Source of the DNA: Limanda limanda | Taxonomy: Eukaryota; Chordata; Actinopteri; Pleuronectiformes; Pleuronectidae | Direction: 5' to 3' | DNA: 64,000 nucleotides | Assembly (NCBI RefSeq): GCF_963576545.1 | Contig: NC_083651.1 | Coordinates: 24,369,748 to 24,433,747, forward strand | Shown: in pieces, positions 20,401 through 32,340 of the stretch | Numbering within the stretch: the first letter of the stretch is position 1 | Layout: the number at the start of each line of letters is the position of its first letter | Notes under the pieces: model-generated | What the model saw: the letters and a program-made list of their open reading frames with translations, nothing else | What the model was told of the DNA's origin: nothing | Databases searched by the model: none | Translations under genes and position numbers: made by a program

Positions 20401-23400
20401 AGTGCTGCTGGTCACCACGTGATCCAGCTGTACAGAGCTTCCTGGTGGATAATACAGTGTACGAAAACCTTTACCTTGTTCTGGATGCTTTTCAGTAGCG
20501 ATCCATCTGTGGTGACATTCACCAGTTTACACCACAGTAGCTTCACTTTCTCAATGCAGCCAGACAAACTGTCGAATAAGTCTGATAAGTCTCTCTTTGT
20601 GCCTTTCATAGACTCCATGGACAAAAACTGTTATTTAACTCGCACGCCAAGTCTTTGTCAATTTGCTCAATACGGCCAGTCACTGTTCTGCGTAATAAGC
20701 CTCAGTATTCAAATTTGGTGTTGCTATCTGGACACAAGAATTTCTGTCTCTACCATGCATTCCTTTAAATGCTTGCTTTCGCTAATTTATGACAATAGAT
20801 GACTTGCCTTTGTGCTGGACTCCTGTATTGTAGAAAGTCGGGTAAAAATATTTAGCTGAGCTTGTAAATTGGCTGCTAAACTTGAAGCTTTGCTCACCCT
20901 TTTTTTGGATGACAAGCTGCTACGACAGCTAGCATGCCTGGTGGGAAAATGTGGGCTTATATTGTATTCTTTGAATACCATCACGCCTTCTGGACATATC
21001 AGACATATTGCCTTTGAACGTTCTCTCCTGAAACCTGGCACTTTTCTCTTCTTTGGCCAGCTCATTTTGGTGATTGCTGCTCAGTTTAAGATGCAGGTCA
21101 AGTGAAGAGATGAGTGACTCTTGTTCTCTACATTAGAAAAGGCTGGTTGTATTTGCAGTGTGCCCTCTAGGTGAACCAACCTTAACGTTCTCAACATTCC
21201 CAACATGCCGGTTTGAACTATGTTAAATTATGTGGCTCGGGTGCTGTAAATGCCCACTCCCATATTGTCCTGTTCTATAATTTTGTCTAAATTTTTCTAG
21301 ATTTTCCTGAAGAATGGAGTGAAGTTAACACACTACGATTGGCTTACAGCACACTGAAGGTACCAGATAAAGTACTATCTTCTGCAATTTACAGAATGTA
21401 TTTTCTCATTCAATACAAAAAATGCAGTCATGCTGTTTTTTTTCATTTATAATCTAAGAAATAAAACCCTGATAAAGACAGAACAGCAGGTTTCCACCAG
21501 TGTTGCTCTTTGTCTACAGGAAGGACAGGAGAAATATTTTATGTTTGCCCTATCGAGTCGCAGGAAAGCCTACAGCCATTTCTACTGCCGGAGCAGCAAC
21601 CTGGTGAGTTTTCACCACTGTTGTGTTGTCATCCCTTTGGTTTTGAGCTACAGCCGTTGCAATGCTTTATTTCTCTAAGCTGATTTCAGTATTCTGAATA
21701 ATCACTCACATATCAGAGACGTCAGTGACTCATTTAAATGCATACAGTGGCTTCATGAAGTCCTCTGATCTTTTCACTTTTTGCATGTTTGAAGATTTGA
21801 TTTAAATTAATAAAATTACTCATCAGTCTCAGTCACTCATAATGACAAATTTAAAACATTATTTTAAAGATTTCTACCCATTAAAAAAACAACAACAAAT
21901 TTCTGACCCTTTTCTTTGACACTTGTCCAGATGTGGAAAGCTTATAGAATTAAGACAAAGTACTAAACCATGGGTTTGGAGACTTCTTGAAACAAGAGAT
22001 TTCAGTTTTATGGTTTTAATAAACATTTGAAAACATTTAAATTTTATTAAGGATTATTAAAAATATAAGTGTAGACTAATAGTCTAAAAATGTTCAGTTA
22101 AATCAATAACACAACAAAGTGTGCAAAAAGTAAAAAACTGAAGCCATTGTATGTACAGTGAAGTCCAAAAGCCACACATTCAGTGAAACTAAACTAATTG
22201 GTGTGTTATATGAAAATGCAGATAGAATATGACAGACAAGATCAGATTACAGTTGATGCACATACTGGTTGTTTAAGTTGAAAGTACAGTATGTTTGGTC
22301 CTGTATCACTGAAACATGTTAGTTCTCGTCTGTTAACAAATATGAAAACACAAGAGTAAAGAAAAACATGTAATTCTGATGTAGTTTTGTTGTCCAACAG
22401 GAGATGACTAGCTGGGTGTACGGCTGTGTGCACAAGAATGGTTCATGGTAAGAATAATGTTAAAAGTATCTCTTTTTGCCACTTCGGTTTTCAATCAAAA
22501 TCTTTTCTCCATCCTTATTTTTCTGCATGTATTCAAGAGAAAATTAGATTTTGTTTATGTTGGAAGATATTTGAAGACAGTTTGTGTTTCTGTTGTGCTT
22601 CGTTTGTGTACTTTAAAATTTGCAGTCTATATCCGGTTGATCTATCTGTGGGAACTAAGCTGATTTCAGTATTCTGAATAATCACTCACATATCAGAGAT
22701 GTCAGTGACTCATTTAAATACATACAGTGGCTTCATGAAGTCCTCTGATCCTTTCAGTCTATATCCGGTTGATCTATCTGTGGGAACTGAGCTGCTGCCA
22801 CCATACAAGGTAATTATCCTTCTGAGATGCTGTCTTGTCTAGTCTGAGTTGCTATCGGTTGCTCCTAACTGTGTGTTGTTGTCCTCAGGTCCTGATTTTG
22901 AGTCTCAGTGATTTGTCTTCAGTTACTCATCTAGTTGTTTCAGCCTCCAACCTCAATGGCAAACAGGTACTACCATCTGGATGAATGATACAGTCCTACT
23001 TGCCCAGTCTTTTTGTTTCTCTCTCTCTCTCCTATCACAGCTGATGTGTTCTCTGCAGAGTTGAGTAGTGGCTTCATATAAGTTTAAAAATAGTTTGTGA
23101 AATACATTGCTGAAGAGTTGACAAACAATGAACCCATCATATTCCCCTTTTCTCACACGTTTGTTGTGTAAGTGATGTATCCAGCCAGCTATAGTTAGTC
23201 AGTAAGGTAGCAGGTAGACAGTTAAAGCAGCAGAGCATCTCTTATTATTTGTTCTGCAGCTCAGCACACAGGGTCTGGTGATGTGGTTGGTAAGATGAAA
23301 TACTGCAACGTGAATAATCAACCACATGTTTTACTTTCCTGTCACAACTGTCATGTTCCTCACGCTTATCACAGTTATCACACACGTTTATTACATTAGG

Positions 23401-26400
23401 CAGCTGGCTAGCCACGTAGCTACTTTGATAGCTTGTCAGTTGAGTGGAAGATAATGTTAATGAAGATAGTGTAGAGTGTAACGTTGCATGTGTTTACACC
23501 AACTGAACACCTTCATCCACTGCATTTACAGAGGTTAAAATTTAAGTTTTCAACTGAGGTGCCGTTCCCCCCGTTGATTATGCAGTAATGAACCAAAAGT
23601 TACTGTTTGTGACTGATACACATTAACGGTGAAATATTGCTCAAAATGATGAACAAGAAAAATACAATATCTTGCTAGAGTTCCATCCATTGAAATGATT
23701 GTTCTAAACAGAGCTGTAGTATGCATTCCATAGCTAGATTGATAGAGTAAACAGAGGACATCGGAAGTTTTACTATTGACCTCACTCATGACGTATGATA
23801 AACCCACATATAAACACCACATACACATATATCAGAATTGGAAGTGTTAGTTGGGCTCTAATAAGACATAAAAGTCTACAGCCATGCTTGCAGCTCTACA
23901 TAGTTGTATGTAGGCAGTGGTTCTTTGAGATGAATGCTAACATCAGCATGCTTTGAATCTAGATTCAAACAGCTAAATAAAGTTGCTCATAGAGTATATA
24001 AGGCTAAGTCAACACATCTAATGGTCCAGGAAGCAGAAACCGAAGATGTAACCCATACAAATTGGATCTTTTGTTCAGTTTACGGTGGAGTGTGAATGGC
24101 AAAGACAAGAATCTCTGACTCTGTCTGTCCCAGTACCACATGTCCTCTCCTTCGGTGAGTTATCTTACCTAAGTATAAACAGATTTTTATTGAGAACTTA
24201 GGGGACCGTATTGTGTAAAATAAATTTTCTGGGCTTTTACTATCTATAATTACTTACCATGTCCCCATAAACTGATGAGGCTGATTGCCAAAGCTCCATG
24301 TGGAAACACAAGCTCAATAAGTGTTGGTTCTGCAGGTTTGACTTTCAGCGACGTTACGGTCAACTCTTCTGGACTTCTACACACCATCAAGCTTCATCAC
24401 TTTAACCAGGTAGCTTTTATTACTTAATGTAGACTCAGTATCCGTGTTTCTTCTGTGTCACCACTTGTTGAACACCTCTGTGTCTTTAGGTCTATCAGGC
24501 ATTCAGAATAAATGTTGCAAGCCAATGCAAAGTACATAAAGGTAAGCCTGATTTAATACATTTTCACATGCACAAACTAAACGCGATCTAATTACAGTAT
24601 TTTTTCTGTAGATAGATTGTCCAATGTGTACAGAATAATGGTACCATGGTTTCGAGAGGACTCTTTAACCACAGTCAGGTTAGTTGTGCTTGTGTCATTC
24701 TCCAGGCATCTTCTATTTGACACACTTTCTATTCCCGTTTTGACTTGATGTGTCATCTGTTCACCAGTGTGCCCTCAGTTACCGAGATCTCAGGGATGCT
24801 TCACACAAGCAGCCCAGACAACACATCAGATGTCCTCCTTCAGCTTCACACTGCCCCCAACTGCCAGTATAAGGTATTACTCTTAGCTGCAGTAAGACAA
24901 CTGCAGCCTCTCTTTCACATATCCTGATGACTATTTATCATATTAAAAATGTTTGTTCATTAATAATCATTTATACCCTCTGATTCAGGTGTCAATAAGG
25001 ACTTCATTACCCAGGGTGCTTGGACAGGTACTACATTGCACACTAACAATGTGTCTGTCCTGTTCTATTGGGTATCAGACCAGGCATCTCATGTTAAATC
25101 ATGTTAAACCATCTTTAAACAAAAATGGCAACTTTGCATACAGTAGTTATTCTTCATGAATAAATAGTGATTCAGATCTGGTGTCTTTTATCTGACAGAT
25201 ATTGAGGTTCTGTGGTCCTATGGTACCAGTGTACACAGCTGTAACTCTCCTGCTGGCCTGTGGGGGGCAGCTGTCCTCCATCCTGAAGTCGAGGCGAGCT
25301 GCAGACATGAGCCAGGTGGTGGGCAAAGGCCTGCAGCCTCACAAAGTCAACCTGCCTGTTTATGTCCTGCACGTCTTACTTAGGTAGGCTTTGGAAGAGT
25401 GCGAAAGTTGATTCTTCACCTTGGAAACAGACGTTGACAGCTTTACCAGCTTTTTCCAGAGATTCCAATTGTATCCCACAACCCTCTTGTCTTTAAAATG
25501 GATTTTATGATAAAAGCTGAATGTTCTCATTTTTTCTTGCTAATCCTCCTCCTCTTCCCTCCCCTACCTCAGCTGTAGCCGCTTTCAAGAGTTCTGGTCC
25601 ATTCTCTGCCTCCCCCCCATGGATGTTCTGCCTGCATCCTTTCCCGATGCAATGTTTCATAATGGCGTGGTACTAGTTGAAGAATGGCCCCACCTCCTGT
25701 CCCCTCTGCTGTACATTTTTGGGGCAGCTGTGGCATACTGGGGGAGCACACTGCTCCGTCTCATTATGCGACTGATCTCATTAATATTAGCTCCACTACA
25801 CAGGTATGGCTGGACAGTACTGTAACTGTATTTGAATGGTCTTAAGGCTGAATAATATATTAGCATGTCTTTCTTTACATTGCATCCCTCCTTTTATGAA
25901 TATATCTTTTTTAAACTATTGACTTTGAACTTGTTTTGTTCTCTTTGTCTGCAGACCGTCTGTCTCAAGAGACTGTGGCACCCTGCGGCTTCGGACCCAG
26001 ATACTCATTGCTCTCTGTCTGACAGTTATCGGCGGAATTTCCTGTGGAGCATTTTCAGTCTTTGCTGCTTTTTTGCTGCACCTTTATAGGGTGAGTTTTA
26101 AGATGTGATGAAATAGGAGGAGAGCCCCTGACCTGTGTTTTCGCAAAGCAGCACCAATAGTTGCGTTGTTCGTCGGTTTTAATACCAGTGTTAGCAGTTT
26201 GATTCAAACTGGGACTGCTCATGCAAATATTGCTGTACATCAAAATGTTGCAAGCGGACAATATGTCCTGATTATGTTGCTTGTTGTTTTTTACTTTACA
26301 TGCTCAGGTGCTAAGGCTACAAATGACGGAGAGGTCTTTGAGTCACATGCTGAATCTGGTAAGATTTTCAACTTGAACTGTTTGGTCTTATCACGCCACT

Positions 26401-27636
26401 TAATCAACCAGCATCAGTTATATGACCTACTGTGTGTTGGTACTGAGGACACTCTGTAAATGCAGAGCTAGGGTTCAAAACCTTGCAGAAGATTTTATTG
26501 AATACACATAGAATGCAATGTTATCCCTGTGGATTTAATTGGGACATTGTTTGATTCTCCCTCAATGTCACAATCCAGGCTCCCCGAAAGCACGAAGAAA
26601 CTGAGAATGGCACAGTCAACGTTGAGTGCTTGAGCAGGTCTAAAGAATGTAACGGCACCCCCCTGCTGTCTGAATGTGCACTGGAGGAGGTGAGAGATGA
26701 TCTACAGCTCCACCTCTGCCTATCAGCACTCTTCACGCTACCTGTCATGCTCAGTACACCATCACTTATCCACTGGATCCGCAACCTGAGGTACAGTATT
26801 AGCATGACATGAATGAAGTATACCACATATTTATTTATAAATGCTTATAATGCACAGTAATAGAGTAAAACCACCACAGGGGTTTCGAGTTAAAAATATT
26901 TCTTGGATTCGTTAGGACCCTGGACCAACATCAAGTAATCTGCAGTTTCCAGATAATCCCACATTTTATGTAGGCAGCCTTATGAATGTATTAACTATCA
27001 CTGTATCAAATGTTACGCTGCAGCAGGGGTGCTAATGTGTTGCTAAACTTGACCTCTGATTAATTTGTGAAGCAGCTGAAAACCAAATGATCCCACCAAT
27101 CAAAGCGGCTCTCACTGTTATAACAAATTCATTTCAAGTTGCAGTAGGCTCAGTTTCACAATATTAGAAAAATATGTTTCCAGAATGGTGCTAAAATGGC
27201 AAATGCATGTGATATAAGACACAAGTCAAGTGCCTGGGTTAGTGAGGTTGTATACAAGGTGAATGGCATCATCTGTTTAATCTACCTTGTGATTCTCCGC
27301 AGATATACCACCCAGTTGGATCCTGACCCTTGTTGGCCACACATTGTGCCTCTAGTTACTGTTTACATGCTGCTTATTAACTGCAACACTTTGAAACTCT
27401 ACAACAGGTAGGATCACACCATCTCCAACACAAACATTCCTTATTATCTTTCTTATCCTGTAACAATTGAATATTAACTTTATCTTGATCTTTTCAGTAA
27501 ACTACTGCCTCTGACTTCCTGCCTCCCTCTGCCCTTGGCCATCATCATGGTGACCTTCTCTCCACTTCACCTCTACAGAGTCACCTACTTCGTGTTACTG
27601 ACACTCATCCCTCTGGCGTGTTGTTGCCTGCTCTGA
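14491..27636 (+). CDS. pgap1: GPI inositol-deacylase (post-GPI attachment to proteins 1)
   Basis: PGAP1 removes the acyl chain from the inositol of freshly GPI-anchored proteins in the ER membrane, a step needed for their efficient export. Twenty-six exons join in phase to 937 codons, near the 922 residues of human PGAP1. A signal-anchor-like helix (about residues 6-24) is followed by the conserved [16 protein letters not shown]. The lipase region has [13 protein letters not shown] and the nucleophile motif GHSMGG with Ser169. [15 protein letters not shown] and NHHFIRHP follow. The C-terminal 350 residues hold about eight hydrophobic segments. The ATG at 14491 is chosen because the human protein also starts shortly before its N-terminal membrane helix. 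No frameshift or stop was found in any exon, so the gene looks functional. Confidence 0.95.
15305..15856 (+). repeat. Fish interspersed repeat ending in a GC hairpin
   Basis: The stretch from about 15350 (GTGTGACGAAAAATCGATC) to the end AATAGGGCCTCACTG … CTCGGGCCCTTAAT is a type seen widely in teleosts. The end can fold: AGGGCC at 15813 pairs with GGGCCC near 15849 around a loop rich in CTGTCAGTG. It lies in intron 1 of pgap1. Confidence 0.55.
16040..16250 (+). repeat. Fish repeat with the block GGTGCAACATCCTCTG, copy 1
   Basis: AATCAAAATTTGTCTCGTAGG, then AAGGTGCAACATCCTCTG and CTCGACTAGAGTGAGGAAAA. Related copies occur at 17490-17715, 56006-56090 and 56665-56755. It lies in intron 1 of pgap1. 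Confidence 0.65.
17490..17715 (+). repeat. Fish repeat with the block GGTGCGACATCCTCTG, copy 2
   Basis: It begins with TCAATCAATCAATC, then ATTGATATAGCCCATATC and AACATGGTGCGACATCCTC, and ends with TGAGGGATCCCTCTCCCAGG. This is the longest copy in the window and lies in intron 2 of pgap1. Confidence 0.7.
17785..18110 (+). repeat. Fish repeat starting AATTAAGGGAACACTT
   Basis: TTCAAAATAATTAAGGGAAC, later TGGTCAATGGAAACC, ATCATCAACCCATCGAGGGC and TATGGCCTCCGTG. The order of these blocks matches a repeat I remember from several fish genomes. Its class is not assigned. It lies in intron 2 of pgap1. Confidence 0.5.
20229..21110 (-). mobile_element. hAT relic (GTF2IRD2/Charlie type) in pgap1 intron 8
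   Basis: The left end CAGGGGTGCACAAAC at 20229 is a hAT-type terminus. The minus strand encodes pieces of a transposase: the BED-like N-terminus at 20787-21065 ([40 protein letters not shown]) and, further along, [10 protein letters not shown] and [14 protein letters not shown] at 20412-20624. The pieces are in different frames with deletions between. No matching right terminus was seen, so the right boundary is a guess. Confidence 0.7.
21665..21777 (+). repeat. Intronic segment duplicated at 22660-22758
   Basis: The stretch CTAAGCTGATTTCAGTATTC … CATGAAGTCCTCTGATC recurs about 985 bp downstream with only about four differences over 95 bp, directly before pgap1 exon 12. Confidence 0.9.
22626..22662 (+). 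pseudogene. pgap1: Partial duplicate of pgap1 exon 12
   Basis: TCTATATCCGGTTGATCTAT and CTGTGGGAACT are identical to the first 33 bases of exon 12 (22758-22790) and are preceded by a TTTGCAG acceptor. After AACTAAGCTG the sequence passes into the duplicated intron segment, so the copy has no donor of its own. If its acceptor were used, the transcript would not continue in the normal way. Confidence 0.85.
22967..24078. other. pgap1 intron 13, no feature seen
   Basis: 1.1 kb of AT-rich intron. Open frames at 22953-23156 and 23550-23828 on the minus strand are short and lack any recognisable domain. Confidence 0.6.
25199..27636 (+). other. pgap1: pgap1 exons 20-26: C-terminal membrane region
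   Basis: Exons are 25199-25383, 25573-25803, 25955-26090, 26308-26358, 26579-26790, 27303-27407 and 27498-27636. Hydrophobic stretches include [69 protein letters not shown] and [15 protein letters not shown], and the frame ends TGA 27634-27636. [15 protein letters not shown] matches the conserved vertebrate block before the last helices. Confidence 0.92.
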
Positions 27637-30600
27637 CGGTATCTGGCTGGTTTCAGTCTACGTCTCTACTATTACAAGCCTTCCTCTAAGTTACAGCCTG
27701 ACTCACTGAAGCTGGTTGAGGCTGATGTGTCAGGCTGCCATGGAGCAGAACTATAGACATATATAGCTTGGGGAACTGCCTGCTCAATGTTAGTACTAAA
27801 AGCTCCATGGCATTTACCCTGTATTTTTAAAACGAGATGATGTAAAGGCCTTGGAACATTTGGTGCAAATATGGCTCCATTAGAATGACCTGAAACCAAG
27901 TTTGCCTTACTCTGTATATCTATAGCTTTGCCTTCAAGGAGCAAGAACTCCACAACCAGTGAAGCTACTTATACTGGAGACTCTCAAACAGGGTGTTAGT
28001 GTAAAATGCACTGTTTTGTTTTCCTTCTTTCTTGTGTCTAAATTGGCTTCTGCCACTGTGGTTGCCATGTTGTAAACTCTCACACTGCCTCCTGCTTAGC
28101 AAGGGCAGTTGTGTTAAGCTGGCACCTACTGACTGTCGCAGCACTGTCACAAAACAAGTGGCAGTGCCATAACTTTCATTCCATAAGGAAAGTCCAAAGA
28201 AATCTATGTTTACAATCCCCCTTAATAATTTTTGATACACCAGAACTACACTGTCAGAAAAATGTTCCAGTGTGGCTCCTAATATTCAGAAGAAATCCTG
28301 ATCTGCTCAATTTTGCTTACAACTAGTGGTGTAGCTCAGGTGTGGTCTGGCTGAGAGCAGTCAATTGGGTCCGAACTTTTCCGGAATTTGCCTTTTACAC
28401 AGGAACAACGCGACAGGAGATTTTCCACTCAGATGTGTTCACAACCACTCAGAAATCTCTTGAGTTGGGAGAAAGGTGGTGCAGAGGGGCAGGGCGTAAA
28501 GTATGAATTCCTCTGCAGAGATCACATGTTTTGTTTTCATTACATCAACACTGTTGTCGACCCTTATCACCGAAAGGCACTGCTTTTTTATTCTTATATA
28601 TTTGTTTTGTTTTTTAAATTTTTTATATTTTTGTGTCGGTTGTGTTAGAAATGTCATCAACACAACCACTTGCTCGCAATGAATCCTGCAGAGGATCTGC
28701 TGTTTTCTCACATTGGCTCATTCAAACTTTTTTCACAGTTTTACGAGGGGCCGGCTCAGAGAAAGTCTGGAGGCTGTCCCTTGGACATTTGTGTTCTCAC
28801 AAACAGCCCCTCCGAGATTCTCCAAGTTCAGTGCATGTCTGAAAGCACCTTTAGAGGTAGTTCGCTATCGTCACTCCCACCTTCATTCACTTAACTATAA
28901 GCCATAGTGACTGTTCAATTACTCATCTAAAAGAAGCACCTATAGTTTTTTTATAGACAAAATTAATACTGACATTTTCCTATCCAAAAGAAATAAGCCA
29001 AGAAAGACAAATGATCTGTATTCCTCACGTCTTCTCAATCTTTGTCTACACTTTTACAAGTCACACCTCGCCCACATCTTCCCCTCATGTTTAACTGTGG
29101 ATAAATGCACAATCATTTTAACAGCACTAATTTCTTCAGTACACACACTCATGTCACACTCAAACTGAAATTGATTGTTTCAGTTTCGTTTTTTGAATGA
29201 CAGTGGAAATCTGTGGCTCAGAGCAATAAGATCCTGTATATCAGGAACCATACCTCTTATAAAGCTCATTGATTGTCGGTGTTAGTCTTTTTGTGGGGAT
29301 TGTTGGTAACAGAAAGAAAACGTAGACCACCAACCTTTTGAGATTTAAATGAAGTGAAATGGGAAATCCTGTCTCTGCAAGTGTTTCAAATCGTCATGCA
29401 GATTGTTGCAGGAAATTTTTTTTCCTATTTGGTGGAGTGTGGCGTGTTCAAATGGCAAATAGGTTTAGCATTTCTTTTGCTCTTTTTTTGCCCATGACTT
29501 TTTAAACCAGTAAAATTACAGTCAGAATGATGCTCATTTGCCATTAAAGTTCATAAAAAAAAATCATGACCAGAGAGTCATAAGTAGTTGTTGTGACAAC
29601 TCATCATTCTGTGACATTTGATTGCAGATAAAAAGCAAGTATGGCGCATAGTGTAGCTCATATATCCGCCAAAGCCCAATAGTCCCCTTAAATGAAATCA
29701 AGCTGCACCAAATTACACATACTCATAGCTATCAGTCCCTTTAATATGCCAGATTTTTTTTCATCAAGTTCCATCAGTTACTACCCAGGAAATCAGTTCA
29801 AATATAACAAGACGTCCTAAATCCTGAATCCAGCACCGTTTCTTTCCGGACCCATAGTGCATCCCTCCACCAAGCTTTGTGGTAATCCCTCCAGTTAGTT
29901 TTGTAGTTTTTGTTTACAGACAAACAGATAGGAGTGAAAACAGTACTATGGTGGAGTTTTTTAGTCTCATCTAAGAGTTAAGTTTTACTTTATTTTATAC
30001 CTCTCGTGTCTTAATATTCCTGCATTGTCTCACCTCAGTGAAGCAGCTGCTGTGCCTTTCTGCTTCATCATGTCTGCATCTGTTTCATACCTGCCTGTCA
30101 GTTTCAAACCTTTCAGTGTACCGGCTAAATGACACCAAAGCCTACAGTGAATGGTAATGTTCTTCACTGTTTCTGTGTGAATGTGTTGACTCACCAAAAC
30201 CCTCATTATGATTTGTTTCAGATGTGTATGAGTTTATATTTACTAGATACTAATGACAAGTTCATTAGGGACCTGTTAAGGTTGCCCTCCAGGCAAATAA
30301 TACAATCGTACATCAACATGCTTTGCAAGGTCACCACAGTTGTTCCCACTGTGAATGTACCTGCACTGAATGTCTCTGTGTCTTTGAATTGATCCAATAC
30401 TAGTGGTGTAAGTGATCAGCTTTCCTGTGCGTGTGCACTTGTTTGTTTGGTGCAGTTTTAGTGCTTTGAGATGCTCAGCGTTGTGGTGAATTAGTGGCAT
30501 AACTACTTTGTAGATCAAAATACTAGAGACGAGAGTTTTGTTTCATAATTGTGATTTATATCGGTGTTCACTGTGATGGTCTCGTTCCAGATGTCCAGGC

Positions 30601-32325
30601 CTACACTTAGGGGTTTACATTTTCTCACCAACTCTTGTCTAAAATGGAATGTCTTGCATTTTAAAGTAAGAATTCTCCTTTCACTAACACTCAACATTAG
30701 ATTCTGCCATTTTAAAGGAATAGTGTGTAAGATTTAGTTGAGAGGGATCTATTGGCAGAAATTGAATATACAATAATCCTAGTGATGTTTTTACTAGTGT
30801 GTAAAATATTCAATTCTAAGTATTGTTGTTCTCTATACCCTAGAATGGAACCTTTATGTTTAAATACTTCATATTTACTTTGGGAGCAGGACCCGCTACA
30901 GTTGTCCAAACCTGACAAACCTTTTGAGTTTTTATGAAAACTGAAGATTACCACAGGTTCACTTTCATGTTTGGCAGGGGAGGGTGAGGTGAGGAGTATT
31001 CAGCGGGAACATGCAACTACACCACTAGATGTCACTAAATTCTACACACTGAACCTTTAAAGCCCTTACATGTATAGCCAATTGTTGTAGCGCAGCTGTG
31101 ATACATTTCTCTGCTTTAACATTATTGGCAGATATCTCTATTCAAAAGCATCCAGCACTACAACTAATTAAGTTGAACAAACATTTAATAGTTTATGAAA
31201 ATCAAAAACTGTTTATTTTTAACAATACTATTGTAGTGTTAAACTAAGAACTAAATTCTATATTTCAACAAGCAAAATATTGGTCTAATCTAACATCTTA
31301 AATGTCAGGCAGCAACATCTTTTTTTTTCCAAAAGGATTTAAATGATTACTGCCTCTTTACGATGCTGTCCTGCTGGTGATACCTCTGTCCTATTATGTT
31401 TTTCTCTCATGTTTGACTATTTTGTATGCAACAGATGTCTGCCTAAATCCATAATTTATTTCATTTATCTTTTCATGAGATTATTTTTTGTTTTGCAAGC
31501 TTTTAAGCAATTCAGTCAGAGCACATTAAGATATTGCATTGTGTGTTCAACTTTATCACTGTAAACTTACACTAAGCAAATGCTGGGCAACTGCCAAAAA
31601 CTTTAACAGCTTTTAAAAAAGAAAAAAAACCTAAAATTTACTCTTATTTGCTCGGTCAAAGAAAGGCATTTCTTGAATCAAGTTTTTGGCCAAACAAATT
31701 TTTTTCATAATGTGATTTTCTTTTAAAATGTTCATTAAAAAGCTGAATTAACAAAGCATTAACATGATGCCATGATATGTATGACAAACACTGAACTCTA
31801 TCAATACATTAAATAACCAGGCTTGTTGAAAACTGCCTAAATGTTCACTGTCATTTTCATTAAATAAAGCAGAACAAGTCATGTATCTGTGAATATGAAA
31901 ATAATCATCATACTAAATGTTACTGCCAGCTGTAAGTGCTTTAAAATCTGGTAACTCTTTCAATTTCCTTTACTTTGCCTCTGCCTTGAGTGACTTTAAA
32001 ACATGTAACCTCTGGCTAGCTGGTCTTTGTTATGCAGTACAAGTTAGTCCTCAGGTATATGCTAATATACTGGTCTAGGTGGTTGAATGCAAAAAGTATA
32101 ATGTAGGCCCCATATCACAGCCAAGGGACTGTTTTCATGAATGTTTTCTAGTGAAGCTCTAGTGTGGAAGAGTATTTAATCCTCAGGGTTTAAGCATTGT
32201 GTCAAAATGGATTGCTTTGATGTTTTTGTATTTCACATTTTTATCTGATTTTATTGTAAATGGGCAAACTGTGCAATTTTTTTGGCACTCTTGTTGCTAC
32301 AATAAAACCGAGAAAATGATTGTTG
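27637..32325 (+). other. pgap1: Likely pgap1 3' UTR
   Basis: No gene is recognisable between the pgap1 stop codon and the first strong poly(A) signal with a T/GT-rich downstream element at 32301. Mammalian PGAP1 also has a multi-kilobase 3' UTR. Shorter forms are possible, for example with AATAAA at about 31863. Apart from the element at 30711-31061 the sequence is AT-rich and unique-looking. Confidence 0.55.
30711..31061. mobile_element. MITE of about 350 bp flanked by TTAA
   Basis: The left end TTTAAAGGAATAGTGTGTAA and the right end, read inverted, TTTAAAGGTTCAGTGTGTAG form an imperfect terminal repeat of about 28 bp (continuing GATTTAGT / AATTTAGT). Both ends contain TTAA, the target of Kolobok and piggyBac elements. 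The interior has no coding capacity. This repeat is familiar from many teleosts. Confidence 0.75.
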
Positions 32326-32340
32326 TTTTTTTTATTATTA
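32301..32340 (+). terminator. pgap1: Candidate pgap1 poly(A) signal
   Basis: AATAAA at 32301-32306 follows TTGTTGCTAC, and a GT/T-rich element (ATTGTTGTTTTTTTTATT) begins about 15 bp downstream, as expected for a cleavage site around 32315-32325. Confidence 0.5.

Larger units (their letters stand above)
20031..25027 (+). other. pgap1: pgap1 exons 8-19: luminal region
   Basis: Exons are 20031-20136, 21301-21359, 21520-21603, 22401-22447, 22758-22809, 22889-22966, 24079-24154, 24336-24409, 24490-24541, 24612-24678, 24768-24873 and 24989-25027. They encode the poorly conserved lumen-facing part, including [29 protein letters not shown] and [13 protein letters not shown]. Exon 9 (DFPEEWSEV…) is weakly conserved and rests on phase and splice signals. 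Confidence 0.88.
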
